DNA from: Bacteroidaceae bacterium | Lineage (GTDB): Bacteria; Bacteroidota; Bacteroidia; Bacteroidales; Bacteroidaceae | Assembly: GCA_017507105.1 (NCBI GenBank) | Contig: JAFWBM010000014.1 | Location: 1 to 64,000 of the forward strand | Length of the DNA: 64,000 nt | Direction: 5' to 3' | Part shown: in pieces, positions 49,631 to 59,177 of the stretch | How the letters are laid out: each line of letters begins with the position of its first letter | How positions within the stretch are numbered: the first letter of the stretch is position 1 | Made by a program: the position numbers and the translations under genes | The notes under the pieces: model-generated | The model's input: the letters and a program-made list of their open reading frames with translations, nothing else | The model's database searches: none | Told to the model about the DNA's origin: nothing

Positions 49631-51019
49631 ATGAAGAAGATTCTAGTGGTGTGTACAATAATCAGCTCGGCATTTCTGTTTACTTCGTGTTTGGAGGATG
49701 ATCAGACTGATATTATAATTGACCCCTATGCGGCTCTTACATCTTTCACTCTTGGAGATTTAAACTCTTACATCCAATATAAAAATGAGAACGGTGAGGA
49801 TACAACACTTGTCTCTTGGGTATATGGTGCCAATTATCCTTTTGTGATTGACCAAAAGACCAAACGTGTATATAACAATGATTCACTTCCTTACGGTGTC
49901 GGTTTGGAAAAAGTATTGGTGAAAGTTGGTTGTGACGGTACAGCGTATATATATACAGACAGCACAAAGGTCTATGATATGATTACCACAACCGATTCTT
50001 TGGATTTCTCTTATCCTCGCCGTATCTTGGTGCTATCTACTGACGGAATGTGTACACAGGAGTATGAAGTCCGTGTTAATGTACATAAAGTCGATCCCTT
50101 TTTGATGGTATGGGATTCTCTATCGGCAGCTGCTATAACGGAGCCTGTAAGTGTTATAGAGAGAGATGAAAAACTATTTTTGTTCGGTAAAGATGCTCAG
50201 GAAACAGCTCTCACTGCATCTCTTTTGCTTGATGGTTCTTCGGAATGGAGTAGTGTCACGCCTCTTTCGATTTCCGGCATAAACTCGCATATTACACTTG
50301 AATCAATAAAACTTTTCAAAGGTTGCTTCTATGCAGTTGCTGTGGATGGTGGCTTGTTGCGTTCTTTCGATGGTGTTAACTGGGAAGGTATCACTTCAGG
50401 TACAGACGTGAGACATCTTGTATCAGCAGATGATAAAGGACTTTGGGCTGTAGCCAACTATGGTGAAGATGTTGACTCTATAGTATTTAGTACAGATGGA
50501 ATGGTTTTTTCTGCTACAGAAAAACTACCGATGGAGTTCCCCTTGTATAATGTTTCGGATAATGTTTACCCATTGGTTACAAATCCATATATCGATAGGA
50601 CTTTGCTGATAGGTTATTCATCGCAGAAAGAGGATGCCAAACCTGTAATCTGGAATAAGCTCAGTACAGAAGATGCTTGGAGTATGTATGACGTCGCACA
50701 GGATAGTAGTTACTCTTGCCCGGCATTAAAGCCTTTGGCTGTTGAATGTTACGACAATAAACTTTATGCTTTTGGAGGTAGTGGTGTTGCAGCTACCGAT
50801 TCTGTAGCTGCTTTTTCCAATTTCTATACATCTGTCGATAACGGGCTTACATGGTCCAAAGTAGCAAATACAAAGGTTGATCTTCCCAAGGCTTTGTATG
50901 AAAGCAAAGCTCCGTTTGCAACCATTGTTGATAGTAGAAATTATATGTGGATAATATCAGGAGGTGAAACTCCTGTTGTATGGAGAGGTATTATCAACCG
51001 CCTCTCTTTTAATGAATAA
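49631..51019 (+). CDS. DUF6242-like lipoprotein, possibly surface-exposed
   Basis: The 462-residue lipoprotein has a signal peptide and lipobox FTSC; the residues after Cys (LEDDQTD) are acidic and resemble the lipoprotein export signal that sends Bacteroidota lipoproteins to the cell surface. The body has an N-terminal beta domain with TSFTLGDLNSYIQY, then a six- or seven-bladed beta-propeller-like part with repeated GVNWEG, STDGMVFSATEKLP, SVDNGLTWSKVA. Two upstream ATG codons at 49607-region and 49622 are in frame; 49631 gives the clean signal peptide. Function is unknown. A PorG-like gene follows after 17 bp. Confidence 0.8.
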   Translation: MKKILVVCTIISSAFLFTSCLEDDQTDIIIDPYAALTSFTLGDLNSYIQYKNENGEDTTLVSWVYGANYPFVIDQKTKRVYNNDSLPYGVGLEKVLVKVGCDGTAYIYTDSTKVYDMITTTDSLDFSYPRRILVLSTDGMCTQEYEVRVNVHKVDPFLMVWDSLSAAAITEPVSVIERDEKLFLFGKDAQETALTASLLLDGSSEWSSVTPLSISGINSHITLESIKLFKGCFYAVAVDGGLLRSFDGVNWEGITSGTDVRHLVSADDKGLWAVANYGEDVDSIVFSTDGMVFSATEKLPMEFPLYNVSDNVYPLVTNPYIDRTLLIGYSSQKEDAKPVIWNKLSTEDAWSMYDVAQDSSYSCPALKPLAVECYDNKLYAFGGSGVAATDSVAAFSNFYTSVDNGLTWSKVANTKVDLPKALYESKAPFATIVDSRNYMWIISGGETPVVWRGIINRLSFNE

Positions 51020-51036
51020 TAGAATACTGTAGTTCC

Positions 51037-51738
51037 ATGAGATATCTTGTTGGTAGAATTGGGTTGTTGCTGTTGGGCCTCTTCTTGTGCCTGGCGCGCC
51101 CCTTGCATGCCGATGAGTTGGAATACAGATATGAGTTGGGAGGAATGGCTGGCGGCTCTTTTTATTTGGGGGATGCTAACTATTCATCGCTATTCAAAAA
51201 TATGAACCTTATGGGTGGTGTCGTGTGGAGATATAATCTGAATCTTCGTATGGCGCTCAAAGCTAATTTGGCCGTAGCTGGAATATCTGGTGCAACAGCC
51301 GATTTTGATAATAGGTTCCCCGGTGGCGAGACAGAGTTTTCGCGTACAATATATGATTTGGGTGCACAATTTGAATATAACTTCTTTGCCTACGGAAGTG
51401 GCGGTGGTTATAAACGTACACATCGCTTGACGCCGTATGTATCGGCAGGCCTTGGTTTTACATTTGCACCCGAGCCGGTAGACAATGTCTTTACGGTTAA
51501 TATTCCATTGGGGGTGGGTGTAAAATACAAATTTGCACCACGTTTTAATTTGGGGTGTGAGTTCTCTTTTCGTTTTACATTGAGTGATAAACTTGATGTT
51601 ACAGAGAATAAAATACCATATCTTGACGATCCTTATGGAATAAAAAGCAGTGGTATAAAGAATAAAGATAGTTACACATTTTTTGCTATTTTCCTGACTT
51701 ATGATCTATCTCCTAAGTATAGGGAATGCAATAATTGA
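51037..51738 (+). CDS. PorG/DUF6089-like outer-membrane protein
   Basis: The 233-residue protein has a signal peptide (about 1-25, ending PLHAD), then a small beta-barrel-like body: [77 protein letters not shown]. In Porphyromonas gingivalis a similar protein (PorG) is a T9SS component sitting beside uppS-bamA. Placement between the lipoprotein and uppS supports this. uppS starts 10 bp after its stop. Confidence 0.85.
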   Translation: MRYLVGRIGLLLLGLFLCLARPLHADELEYRYELGGMAGGSFYLGDANYSSLFKNMNLMGGVVWRYNLNLRMALKANLAVAGISGATADFDNRFPGGETEFSRTIYDLGAQFEYNFFAYGSGGGYKRTHRLTPYVSAGLGFTFAPEPVDNVFTVNIPLGVGVKYKFAPRFNLGCEFSFRFTLSDKLDVTENKIPYLDDPYGIKSSGIKNKDSYTFFAIFLTYDLSPKYRECNN

Positions 51739-51748
51739 TACGACAAAT

Positions 51749-52504
51749 ATGGAATATTACGAGAAAATAGACAAAAACAATCTTCCCAAGCATATCGCAT
51801 TTATTATGGACGGTAATGGAAGATGGGCACAGCAACGTGGCTTACAACGTTCAGAAGGACACCAAGCAGGTACTGCCACAGTGCGTAAGTTAATTGAGCA
51901 TGCACTGAAACTAGGCATCCGCTATGTTACACTATACACATTCTCTACCGAGAACTGGAATCGTCCTCAAGCCGAGGTCGCTGCCCTCATGGTTCTTCTT
52001 TTCGATAGTGTAGAGGAGGAGATTTTCATGAAGAACAATGTAAGTTTCCGTATTATAGGTGATGTGGAAAAGTTGCCTGCCAATATTTTGGCACGCCTAA
52101 GGGCGTGTGAGGAACGTACTTCCAAGAATGATGCAATGACAATGGTGTTGGCACTGAGCTACTCCTCAAAGTGGGAGATTACAGAGGCTGTACGTTCCAT
52201 TGCTCGTCGTGTTGCCAATAATGAGTTGTCAATAGAGGATATAGATGACAATCTTATTTCCAACTCAATGACAACGAACTTTATGCCCGACCCCGATTTG
52301 CTGATACGTACCGGAAAAGAGCAACGACTGAGCAATTTCATGCTATGGCAGTGTGCATATTCCGAATTCTATTTCACAGATGTTCTATGGCCCGACTTCG
52401 GTAAAGAGGAACTGTATAAGGCTGTATATGAATATCAGCAGCGCCAACGTCGATATGGAAAGACTGGCGAGCAGATTGTTAATGAAGCAACAAAGCAAGA
52501 ATGA
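51749..52504 (+). CDS. uppS: Isoprenyl (undecaprenyl) diphosphate synthase
   Basis: The 251-residue cis-prenyltransferase makes the C55 lipid carrier for cell-wall and glycan synthesis. It has [17 protein letters not shown] (about 16-32, catalytic Asp), [15 protein letters not shown], and C-terminal [18 protein letters not shown] plus the [14 protein letters not shown] signature. The frame extends upstream into the PorG-like gene; ATG 51749 is preferred. Its stop overlaps the bamA start (ATGA). Confidence 0.96.
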   Translation: MEYYEKIDKNNLPKHIAFIMDGNGRWAQQRGLQRSEGHQAGTATVRKLIEHALKLGIRYVTLYTFSTENWNRPQAEVAALMVLLFDSVEEEIFMKNNVSFRIIGDVEKLPANILARLRACEERTSKNDAMTMVLALSYSSKWEITEAVRSIARRVANNELSIEDIDDNLISNSMTTNFMPDPDLLIRTGKEQRLSNFMLWQCAYSEFYFTDVLWPDFGKEELYKAVYEYQQRQRRYGKTGEQIVNEATKQE

Positions 52505-55173
52505 TGATTGAACAGATAAAACTGCATAAAATGAGATATAAGTTACCTTTTGGATTCATAATAGCAACTTTGATGCTTTTAGTCTGTGTCGCAGATATAT
52601 ATGCTCAAGTAAAAGTTGTGAATCCAACAATACTCTATTCCGGCCCCCAACGTAAATATACTATTGGAGGTATAAACCTTACAGGTGTAGATAATCACGA
52701 ACCGTATGTAATCATAGGTATCTCGGGCTTGTCGGTAGGTGATGAGATTGCTGTTCCGGGCGAAGAGATAACGTCTGCAATCAAACGTTATTGGAAATTC
52801 GGTCTTTTCTCAGATGTCAGCATAACAGCAGATAGCATAATAGGTACTAAAATCTATATAGGAATACACTTAAAACAGAGTCCCAGAGTCTCTCAGATAA
52901 ATATAAAAGGTGTAAAGAAGAGCGAGCGTGAAGATCTTGAGACTCAGATTGGACTCATCAAGGGTAATCAGATTACGCCGGACATGAGCAATCGTGCCAA
53001 GCGAATAGTACAGCGCTACTTCTCGGCGAAAGGATACAAGAATGTTGAGGTAAACATTATGCAACGTCCTGATGTAAATGCCGAGAATCAGGTCATAGTA
53101 GAGGTGAATGTCGATAAAAAGGATAAGATAAAGGTACATAAGATATATATCAATGGTACCAAGGAGATTCCCGAGAAGAAGGTACGTTATGCAATGAAGA
53201 AGATTCGTGAGAAGACAACTTTCAAGAACTTCTGGCATACATTCCTGCGTTCAAAGAAATTCACCGACGAACGTTACGATGAGGATAAGGACAAGATTAT
53301 ATCTCTTTACAATGAGCGCGGATACCGTGATGCTATAATACTTTCCGATAGTGTCGTTCCATATGACGATAGCAGTGTGGATATCTATCTTAATATAGAA
53401 GAGGGTAACCAATACCATTTGCGCAGTATCAGATGGGTGGGAAACAGTGTCTATTCAACTGACCAGCTTAACTATCTTTTGGGCCTTCAGGCCGGTGATG
53501 TATATAACCAGAAACAGCTCGATGAACGTCTTAACACTGACGATTCATCGGTCAAGAATACATACTTCGACAACGGTTATGTGTTCCTTAATGTGTTACC
53601 AACCGAAGTGAGTATAGAGAATGACTCTATTGATCTGGAGATACGTATGCATGAGGGCTCGCCGGCAACAATCAATCGTGTAAGAATTTCTGGAAACGAC
53701 CGTCTTTATGAAGAGGTTGTACGTCGTGAACTGCGAACTCTTCCCGGTAGCCTTTTCTCTATGATGGCGGTGAAACGCTCTTATCAGGAGATAGCCAATA
53801 TGGGGCACTTCGATGCTGAGAAGATAAACCCTAATATTGTTCCCAACGAACAGACCGGCACTGTCGATATCGATTGGCAGCTTGTGTCGAAGAGCAGCGA
53901 CCAGATAGAGGTATCTGCCGGATGGGGACAGACCGGTGTTATCGGTAAGCTCTCTTTGAAATTTACAAACTTCTCGATGCGCAACCTGTTTAGTAAAGAC
54001 CGCAACCGTCGTGGTATTATACCTCAGGGTGATGGACAGACACTTACTATAAGTGCGCAGTCAAATGGACGTTATTATCAAGCATATAGTGTCTCATTCT
54101 TCGATCCCTGGTTTGGACGTAAGCGTCCAAATTCATTCTCTGTTTCGGCATTTATGTCTATACAAACGGATGTTGCCAGCAGCTATTATAACTCGGCATA
54201 TTACAATAACTATTATAATTATCTGTATGGTTATGGTAATTACAACAATTATGGCTATGGTTACAACAATATGTCATCATATTACGACCCGGATAAGTAT
54301 CTGAAGATGTACGGAGTGTCGATAGGATGGGGACGCCGTTTGCGATGGCCCGACGACTTCTTCCGTTTTTCGGCAGAACTTAACTATCAGTTGTATTCAC
54401 TTAAGGATTGGCAATATTTCCTTATTTCGGATGGACATTGTAACAATATCAATCTTACATTGACACTTGGACGAAACTCTATTGACAATCCAATATTCCC
54501 ACGTTCAGGTTCGGAGTTCTCTTTGATATCGACATTTACGCCACCATACTCTGCGTTTGATAACAAAGATTATGCTAAATTGGCGGCTAATCCCAAGAGT
54601 CCGACATATAAGAGTGAGTTGCGCGAAAAGCATAAGTGGATAGAGTACTATAAGGTTAAGTTCAAGAGCAAGACATATACCTCTCTTACAGGCGGAGTGT
54701 ATAATCTTGTACTTATGACACGTGCCGATTTTGGAATCCTCGGTAGCTACGACAAGAATAAGAAGTCGCCTTTCGAGACATTCTATATGGGTGGAGACGG
54801 TATGAGTGGATACTCATATAACTATGCAACCGATATGATTGCGTTACGTGGCTACGATAACGGAAGTCTTACACCCTATGGCTATGAAGGTTATGCATAT
54901 ACACGTTTGGGGCTTGAATTGCGTTTCCCGTTCATGTTGCAGACATCAACAAATATATACGGACTTGCTTTTGTTGAGGGTGGTAACGCTTGGACCGATG
55001 CCAAGAAATTCAATCTGTTTGATTTGAAGCGAAGTGCTGGTGTCGGTGTCCGCATCTTCTTGCAGATGATAGGTCTTATCGGTATTGACTGGGCATATGG
55101 ATTTGATAATATCTATGGCTCCTCGGAGTATGGAGGAAGTCAGTTCCACTTCATATTGGGACAGGAGTTCTGA
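52501..55173 (+). CDS. bamA: Outer-membrane assembly factor BamA
   Basis: The 890-residue Omp85 protein is the core of the beta-barrel assembly machine. A signal peptide (ending DIYAQ, about 35) is followed by POTRA repeats (about 45-470) and a 16-strand barrel with [16 protein letters not shown] and the L6 loop motif [11 protein letters not shown]; it ends with a Phe ([10 protein letters not shown]). A Tyr/Asn/Gly-rich stretch lies at about 561-598, in an early barrel loop or strand region. It overlaps uppS by 4 bp. A second ATG at 52531 is possible. Two Skp genes follow closely. Confidence 0.96.
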   Translation: MMIEQIKLHKMRYKLPFGFIIATLMLLVCVADIYAQVKVVNPTILYSGPQRKYTIGGINLTGVDNHEPYVIIGISGLSVGDEIAVPGEEITSAIKRYWKFGLFSDVSITADSIIGTKIYIGIHLKQSPRVSQINIKGVKKSEREDLETQIGLIKGNQITPDMSNRAKRIVQRYFSAKGYKNVEVNIMQRPDVNAENQVIVEVNVDKKDKIKVHKIYINGTKEIPEKKVRYAMKKIREKTTFKNFWHTFLRSKKFTDERYDEDKDKIISLYNERGYRDAIILSDSVVPYDDSSVDIYLNIEEGNQYHLRSIRWVGNSVYSTDQLNYLLGLQAGDVYNQKQLDERLNTDDSSVKNTYFDNGYVFLNVLPTEVSIENDSIDLEIRMHEGSPATINRVRISGNDRLYEEVVRRELRTLPGSLFSMMAVKRSYQEIANMGHFDAEKINPNIVPNEQTGTVDIDWQLVSKSSDQIEVSAGWGQTGVIGKLSLKFTNFSMRNLFSKDRNRRGIIPQGDGQTLTISAQSNGRYYQAYSVSFFDPWFGRKRPNSFSVSAFMSIQTDVASSYYNSAYYNNYYNYLYGYGNYNNYGYGYNNMSSYYDPDKYLKMYGVSIGWGRRLRWPDDFFRFSAELNYQLYSLKDWQYFLISDGHCNNINLTLTLGRNSIDNPIFPRSGSEFSLISTFTPPYSAFDNKDYAKLAANPKSPTYKSELREKHKWIEYYKVKFKSKTYTSLTGGVYNLVLMTRADFGILGSYDKNKKSPFETFYMGGDGMSGYSYNYATDMIALRGYDNGSLTPYGYEGYAYTRLGLELRFPFMLQTSTNIYGLAFVEGGNAWTDAKKFNLFDLKRSAGVGVRIFLQMIGLIGIDWAYGFDNIYGSSEYGGSQFHFILGQEF

Positions 55174-55211
55174 TGAAATTTTATGTAGCACCTAATTAAA
55201 GAGTTGTATTT

Positions 55212-55727
55212 ATGAAAAAGTATCTTCTTGTAATATTATTCTCATTTGCGTCAGCCATCACATTGCAGGCGCAAAAGTATGCTCTGATAGATATGGAATA
55301 TGTACTTAAGAATATTCCTGCCTACGAACGTGCAAATGAACAGTTAAACCAACAATCCAAACGTTGGCAGGCCGAGGTGGATGTTCTTGTTCAGGAGGCT
55401 CAAGAGCTGTATAAGAAGTATCAGAGTGAGTCTATGTTTCTTAGCGACGAGCAGCGTTTGGAGCGTGAGAAACAGATTCTTGATACAGAGAAAAGTGCAA
55501 GTGAACTGAAACGCCAATATTTTGGTCCCAGTGGCGAACTATATAAGAAACGAGAGAGTCTTATGGCCCCAATACAGGACGAGATTTACAATGCAGTTAA
55601 GGATATTTGCGATAGCAAAGGTTACTCAATGGTAATAGATCGGGCATCGGCTGCGAGCATAATATATGCCTCTCCCAAGATAGACATAAGTAACGACGTG
55701 CTTTCTAAACTTGGCTATTCCAATTAA
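55212..55727 (+). CDS. Skp/OmpH-family periplasmic chaperone 1
   Basis: The 171-residue protein has a signal peptide (ending ITLQAQ, 1-20) and a Skp-like body: short strand YALIDMEYVLKNIPAYERAN, long charged coiled-coil helices (about 40-110), then the C-terminal strand region YSMVIDRASAASIIYASPKIDI. Skp trimers hold unfolded outer-membrane proteins. It starts 38 bp after bamA. It is the same length as the second copy but clearly different in sequence. Confidence 0.93.
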   Translation: MKKYLLVILFSFASAITLQAQKYALIDMEYVLKNIPAYERANEQLNQQSKRWQAEVDVLVQEAQELYKKYQSESMFLSDEQRLEREKQILDTEKSASELKRQYFGPSGELYKKRESLMAPIQDEIYNAVKDICDSKGYSMVIDRASAASIIYASPKIDISNDVLSKLGYSN

Positions 55728-55783
55728 TTATACTAACTTAGTGCCGTTTTTTGTAAGAAGATTATAAATATTAAAAATAGATT

Positions 55784-56299
55784 ATGAAAAAGATTTTAAT
55801 TCTACTATTGATGATGGCTCCCTTGAGCCTCTTTGCACAGAGTCAGAAATTCGGTTATGTAAATGCCGGTGAGGTTATGCAGCTTATGCCCGAGTTCAGC
55901 AAGGCGCAGAATGAGTTGCAGACTTTGCAGAAACAGTATGCAGACGAGTTCGAGCGTATGCGTAGTGAGCTCGAGAAGAAAGGTGCCGAGTTCGAGCAGT
56001 TGAAAGATTCTCTTCCTGCAAATATACTTCAGCGTCGTCAGACAGAGCTCCAAGACTTATATGCACGCATGCAACAGTACGAGCAGGAGAGTTATAATAA
56101 CCTTCAGCAGGCTCAGCAGGCCAAGTTCGCAGAGGTAAGCAAGGTTTTGGCCGATGCAATTCAGATAGTAGGACGTGAAGGTGGTTATATCTGCGTTTTT
56201 GACATCGCAAGTGGTATTCCTTATATCAGCGAGACATTGTGTGATGATGTAACACCTAAAGTAAAGGCAAAACTGGGCCTGACGGGTATACAGAAGTAA
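55784..56299 (+). CDS. Skp/OmpH-family periplasmic chaperone 2
   Basis: The 171-residue protein has a signal peptide (ending LSLFAQ) and an OmpH fold: FGYVNAGEVMQLMPEFSKAQ, coiled coil at about 40-115, and GGYICVFDIASGIPYISETL. It is a paralogue of the preceding gene, 56 bp away. A perfect hairpin follows at 56326-56362, which may separate it from the third copy or lower that copy's expression. Confidence 0.93.
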   Translation: MKKILILLLMMAPLSLFAQSQKFGYVNAGEVMQLMPEFSKAQNELQTLQKQYADEFERMRSELEKKGAEFEQLKDSLPANILQRRQTELQDLYARMQQYEQESYNNLQQAQQAKFAEVSKVLADAIQIVGREGGYICVFDIASGIPYISETLCDDVTPKVKAKLGLTGIQK

Positions 56300-56325
56300 C
56301 AGTCGTGTTAAAATAATCATGACAA

Positions 56326-56362
56326 ATCAAGAGGACGACTGTGTAAAGGTCGTCCTCTTGAT
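56326..56362. terminator. Inverted repeat between skp copies 2 and 3
   Basis: Perfect 14-bp arms (56326-56339 and 56349-56362; ATCAAGAGGACGAC) with a 9-nt loop. AT-rich sequence follows, without a T-tract. Confidence 0.65.
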
Positions 56363-56380
56363 ATATAAAATATAAATCAT

Positions 56381-57058
56381 ATGACTATACGTTGGTTTTA
56401 TATATTATTAGTATTTGTTCCTCTCTTTTCGTATGCACAAGGAAACTTTGGATACTACAGCCATAGCGAGCTGTTGAAACAACATCCTCGACACAGTAGT
56501 GTTGAGGCCGATTATAACGATTTGCTTGTGTTGTGTAATAAGGAGGTGGAGCGCAACGAACGAGAGTTGACACGCCTGTATGTATCATTCCTCGAGGGTC
56601 AAAAGAGCTTTCCCGAACCTATTATGCGTAAGCGCCAAAAGGAGTTGCAAGAACTTGTAGACAAAAGTGTCGTTTTCAGAAAGCAGATAAAGGAGTGGCT
56701 TGTGGAGGCTAGAGACTCCCTATATTCTCCGCTTGATTCATCTATAGATAGTGCTGTTGCAAAGGTTTGCCAATACAATAATCTGGCTTATGTTATTGAT
56801 GTTGATAAAGCCGGTTATGCTTACGTTAATCCGGCTTATGGCTTTGATGTTACAGCGGCAGTGTTGTCCACATTAGCCAACAACGGCATTCCTCAAAAGG
56901 TCTATGCAACCGGTCATGTAAATGCGCCGGCACCTATAGATGAAGAAAATGCGTTACCAAAAGACTCTGTCAAGCAAGAAACGGCAACTGGACAACAGCA
57001 AGAAGAGGTTGCGACAGAGAAAAAACAGGATGTAATTCAAGAAGAGAACAATAACTAA
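56381..57058 (+). CDS. Skp/OmpH-like protein 3 with acidic tail
   Basis: The 225-residue protein has a signal peptide (ending LFSYAQ), a Skp-like part (FGYYSHSELLKQHPRHSSVE, coiled coil at about 40-110, LAYVIDVDKAGYAYVNPAYG) and a C-terminal tail of about 55 residues rich in Glu/Gln/Lys/Thr absent in the other two copies. It starts 19 bp after the hairpin. murI begins 16 bp after its stop. Confidence 0.88.
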   Translation: MTIRWFYILLVFVPLFSYAQGNFGYYSHSELLKQHPRHSSVEADYNDLLVLCNKEVERNERELTRLYVSFLEGQKSFPEPIMRKRQKELQELVDKSVVFRKQIKEWLVEARDSLYSPLDSSIDSAVAKVCQYNNLAYVIDVDKAGYAYVNPAYGFDVTAAVLSTLANNGIPQKVYATGHVNAPAPIDEENALPKDSVKQETATGQQQEEVATEKKQDVIQEENNN

Positions 57059-57074
57059 TTCAGTAGCAGTTACA

Positions 57075-57923
57075 ATGGCTCAAATGCTTAGTTTGCCGAA
57101 ACATCCGGGTCCTATAGGAATATTTGACTCGGGTTATGGAGGACTCACTATATATAATGAGATAAAGAGAGTGTTGCCGCAGTACGACTATCTGTACATA
57201 GGTGATAATGCACGTGCACCGTATGGTACACGCTCATTCGATGTGGTGTATGAATTTACACGTCAAGCGGTATCATTTCTTTTTGAATCGGGTTGCCATT
57301 TGGTGATTTTGGCATGTAATACGGCATCGGCAAAGGCCCTACGAAATATCCAGCAACTAGACCTGCCAGGTCTTGACCCATCGCGCAGGGTTCTAGGTAT
57401 TATACGCCCAACAGTTGAGTGTATAGGAAGTGTTACCAAAAGTCGTCATGTGGGCGTCTTGGCAACAGAAGGTACCATAAAATCAATGTCCTATCCGCTA
57501 GAAATAAAGAAACTCTTTCCCGATATCTCGGTGGCCGGTAAAGCGTGCCCCATGTGGGCCTCGCTTGTAGAGGCAAACGAGCATCTGAATCCGGGTGCCG
57601 ACTATTTTATAAAGCGGGATGTGGAGGCGCTTCTTATGCGCGACCCACTTATTGATACCATCATTCTCGGCTGTACCCATTATCCTCTATTGCTTGATAG
57701 GGTAAATGCTTTTGTACCAGATGGGGTAAAGGTTATTACCCAAGGCGAGGCGGTTGCTAATTCACTTAAAGACTATTTGGAGCGTCATCCCGAGATGAAG
57801 GTAAAGTGTACAGATAAAGGGACTACAATGTTTTATACAACAGAGTCTGCCGATAAGTTTCGTGAGCAGGCCTCTCGTTTCTTGAATTGTGCTGTAAAGG
57901 CAAGCAAAATTACATTGAAATAA
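57075..57923 (+). CDS. murI: Glutamate racemase
   Basis: The 282-residue enzyme makes D-glutamate for peptidoglycan. The two catalytic cysteines are in ACNTASA (about 78) and GCTHYPLL (about 198); N-terminal GIFDSGYGGLTI and DNARAPYG are also conserved. It ends the cell-envelope cluster; a long perfect inverted repeat follows. Confidence 0.96.
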   Translation: MAQMLSLPKHPGPIGIFDSGYGGLTIYNEIKRVLPQYDYLYIGDNARAPYGTRSFDVVYEFTRQAVSFLFESGCHLVILACNTASAKALRNIQQLDLPGLDPSRRVLGIIRPTVECIGSVTKSRHVGVLATEGTIKSMSYPLEIKKLFPDISVAGKACPMWASLVEANEHLNPGADYFIKRDVEALLMRDPLIDTIILGCTHYPLLLDRVNAFVPDGVKVITQGEAVANSLKDYLERHPEMKVKCTDKGTTMFYTTESADKFREQASRFLNCAVKASKITLK

Positions 57924-57973
57924 GAATTATTTTTACTGTTGGCCATTCTCTAACAGGCTTGGCAGTGACTATC

Positions 57974-58029
57974 CAAAATATTAATAAATGGAGTAATCAA
58001 GACTGATTACTCCATTTATTAATATTTTG
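57974..58029. terminator. Perfect 26-bp inverted repeat after murI
   Basis: Arms 57974-57999 and 58004-58029 (26 bp) with loop AGAC, perfectly paired; it is the longest hairpin of the window. TTTC follows. The remaining gap (57924-57973 and 58030-58095) shows no gene. Confidence 0.8.
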
Positions 58030-58095
58030 TTTCTTAAATTTAATGAGTGTATATACTGTCATTAACATATTTTTATAAGTTTTTTAAATATCAAA

Positions 58096-58126
58096 TTTGT
58101 TATTATATGCATTTATTATAAATTTG
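58096..58126 (+). promoter_or_regulatory. Promoter of the SusC/SusD-linked unit
   Basis: TTTG (58096-58099), a 19-bp spacer and TAAATTTG (58119-58126): a full consensus. The leader is about 58 nt. Confidence 0.78.
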
Positions 58127-58189
58127 CTTTCATTAAGAGGATTTTTCCTTTTTTTTTGATGGTCCTTTTTATAATAAAAACTTAAAACG

Positions 58190-59152
58190 ATGAAAAAGAA
58201 TCTGTTATTGATGGCTATGGTTGCCGTTTTTAGCGTGGCTGCGGCACAAAAAAAGACAACATTAAGTGCTCAGGTTTATGGTTATCAAAGGGATATGGTA
58301 TATTTTGATTGTCTTCAAACCCCACTTATAGCACAGGAGTTCTATACAAATCCCGGTGAAGAACATATCTATAGTTTTGATTGCGAGAATCTGATCTCAA
58401 TGACTATCAACGGACGTGTGAGTCTGCTCTTGCAACCCGGAGACAGTCTGCATGTGGATGTAAACTATGATGGTAAAAATGTAAAGACAGAATTTAGCGG
58501 TTCCGAACGCGCTGTGAATAATAATCGTCTCATGAAGAGCATCGAGACTCTTAAGCGAAGTTTGCGCTATAAGAGTCAGTTGCTTGGTTGTGTCGCATTG
58601 GATGTAAAGCCTAAGAGCCGCATAGATGATTCACGTATTTTTTTAGAGAAAGCAACCGCTATTATAGAAAAGAGCAAGGCCAGTGAAGAGGCTAAGAACT
58701 ATGTGCGAGCGATGATTGAATCTCAGGTCTATATGTCATTTATTGAATATCCTGTGATGTACGAAAGTGTAAGAGGTCTCTCTATAGAAGAACAGGGGAT
58801 AGGGGATTATTGGAATATTATGGATGGCTATTTGACAAGGAGCGATGCAGAATCATTGAGTTGCCCAGAATATGCAAGTCTTCTTATGCGTTATTGCTTT
58901 TATATGAATGAGAAAACAGCTAAGGAGAGGGGCGAATTGTACAATATGCCCAAGGTGATGGAGGAAATGTATAAAGAGATAGCGGCTTTCTATAGTGGCG
59001 AGCAGAGAGATTTTCTGCTTTACACTTTGTTGAGGAATTTCATTATGAATGGCCAAGAGATTGAAAGAGCCGATCTCCTATATAAGGATTATATTGAGAA
59101 TTATAATCTCAATCCCTTTTATAGAAACATTATAGACATGCTTTTGCAATAA
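58190..59152 (+). CDS. Secreted protein resembling the N-terminal half of TlpA-like proteins
   Basis: The 320-residue protein has a signal peptide (MKKNLLLMAMVAVFSVAAAQ). The first 110 residues form strands resembling the DUF4369-type N-terminal domain of Bacteroidota TlpA-like thiol-disulfide proteins (LLLQPGDSLHVDVNYDG, FSGSERAVNNNRLM); the remainder is helical (about 120-320). No thioredoxin CxxC domain is present. It starts from its own promoter and lies 25 bp before SusC, so it is part of the same unit. I infer the similarity by eye only; the function is unknown. Confidence 0.65.
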   Translation: MKKNLLLMAMVAVFSVAAAQKKTTLSAQVYGYQRDMVYFDCLQTPLIAQEFYTNPGEEHIYSFDCENLISMTINGRVSLLLQPGDSLHVDVNYDGKNVKTEFSGSERAVNNNRLMKSIETLKRSLRYKSQLLGCVALDVKPKSRIDDSRIFLEKATAIIEKSKASEEAKNYVRAMIESQVYMSFIEYPVMYESVRGLSIEEQGIGDYWNIMDGYLTRSDAESLSCPEYASLLMRYCFYMNEKTAKERGELYNMPKVMEEMYKEIAAFYSGEQRDFLLYTLLRNFIMNGQEIERADLLYKDYIENYNLNPFYRNIIDMLLQ

Positions 59153-59177
59153 ATGTAGAATAATAACAGAATAATAT

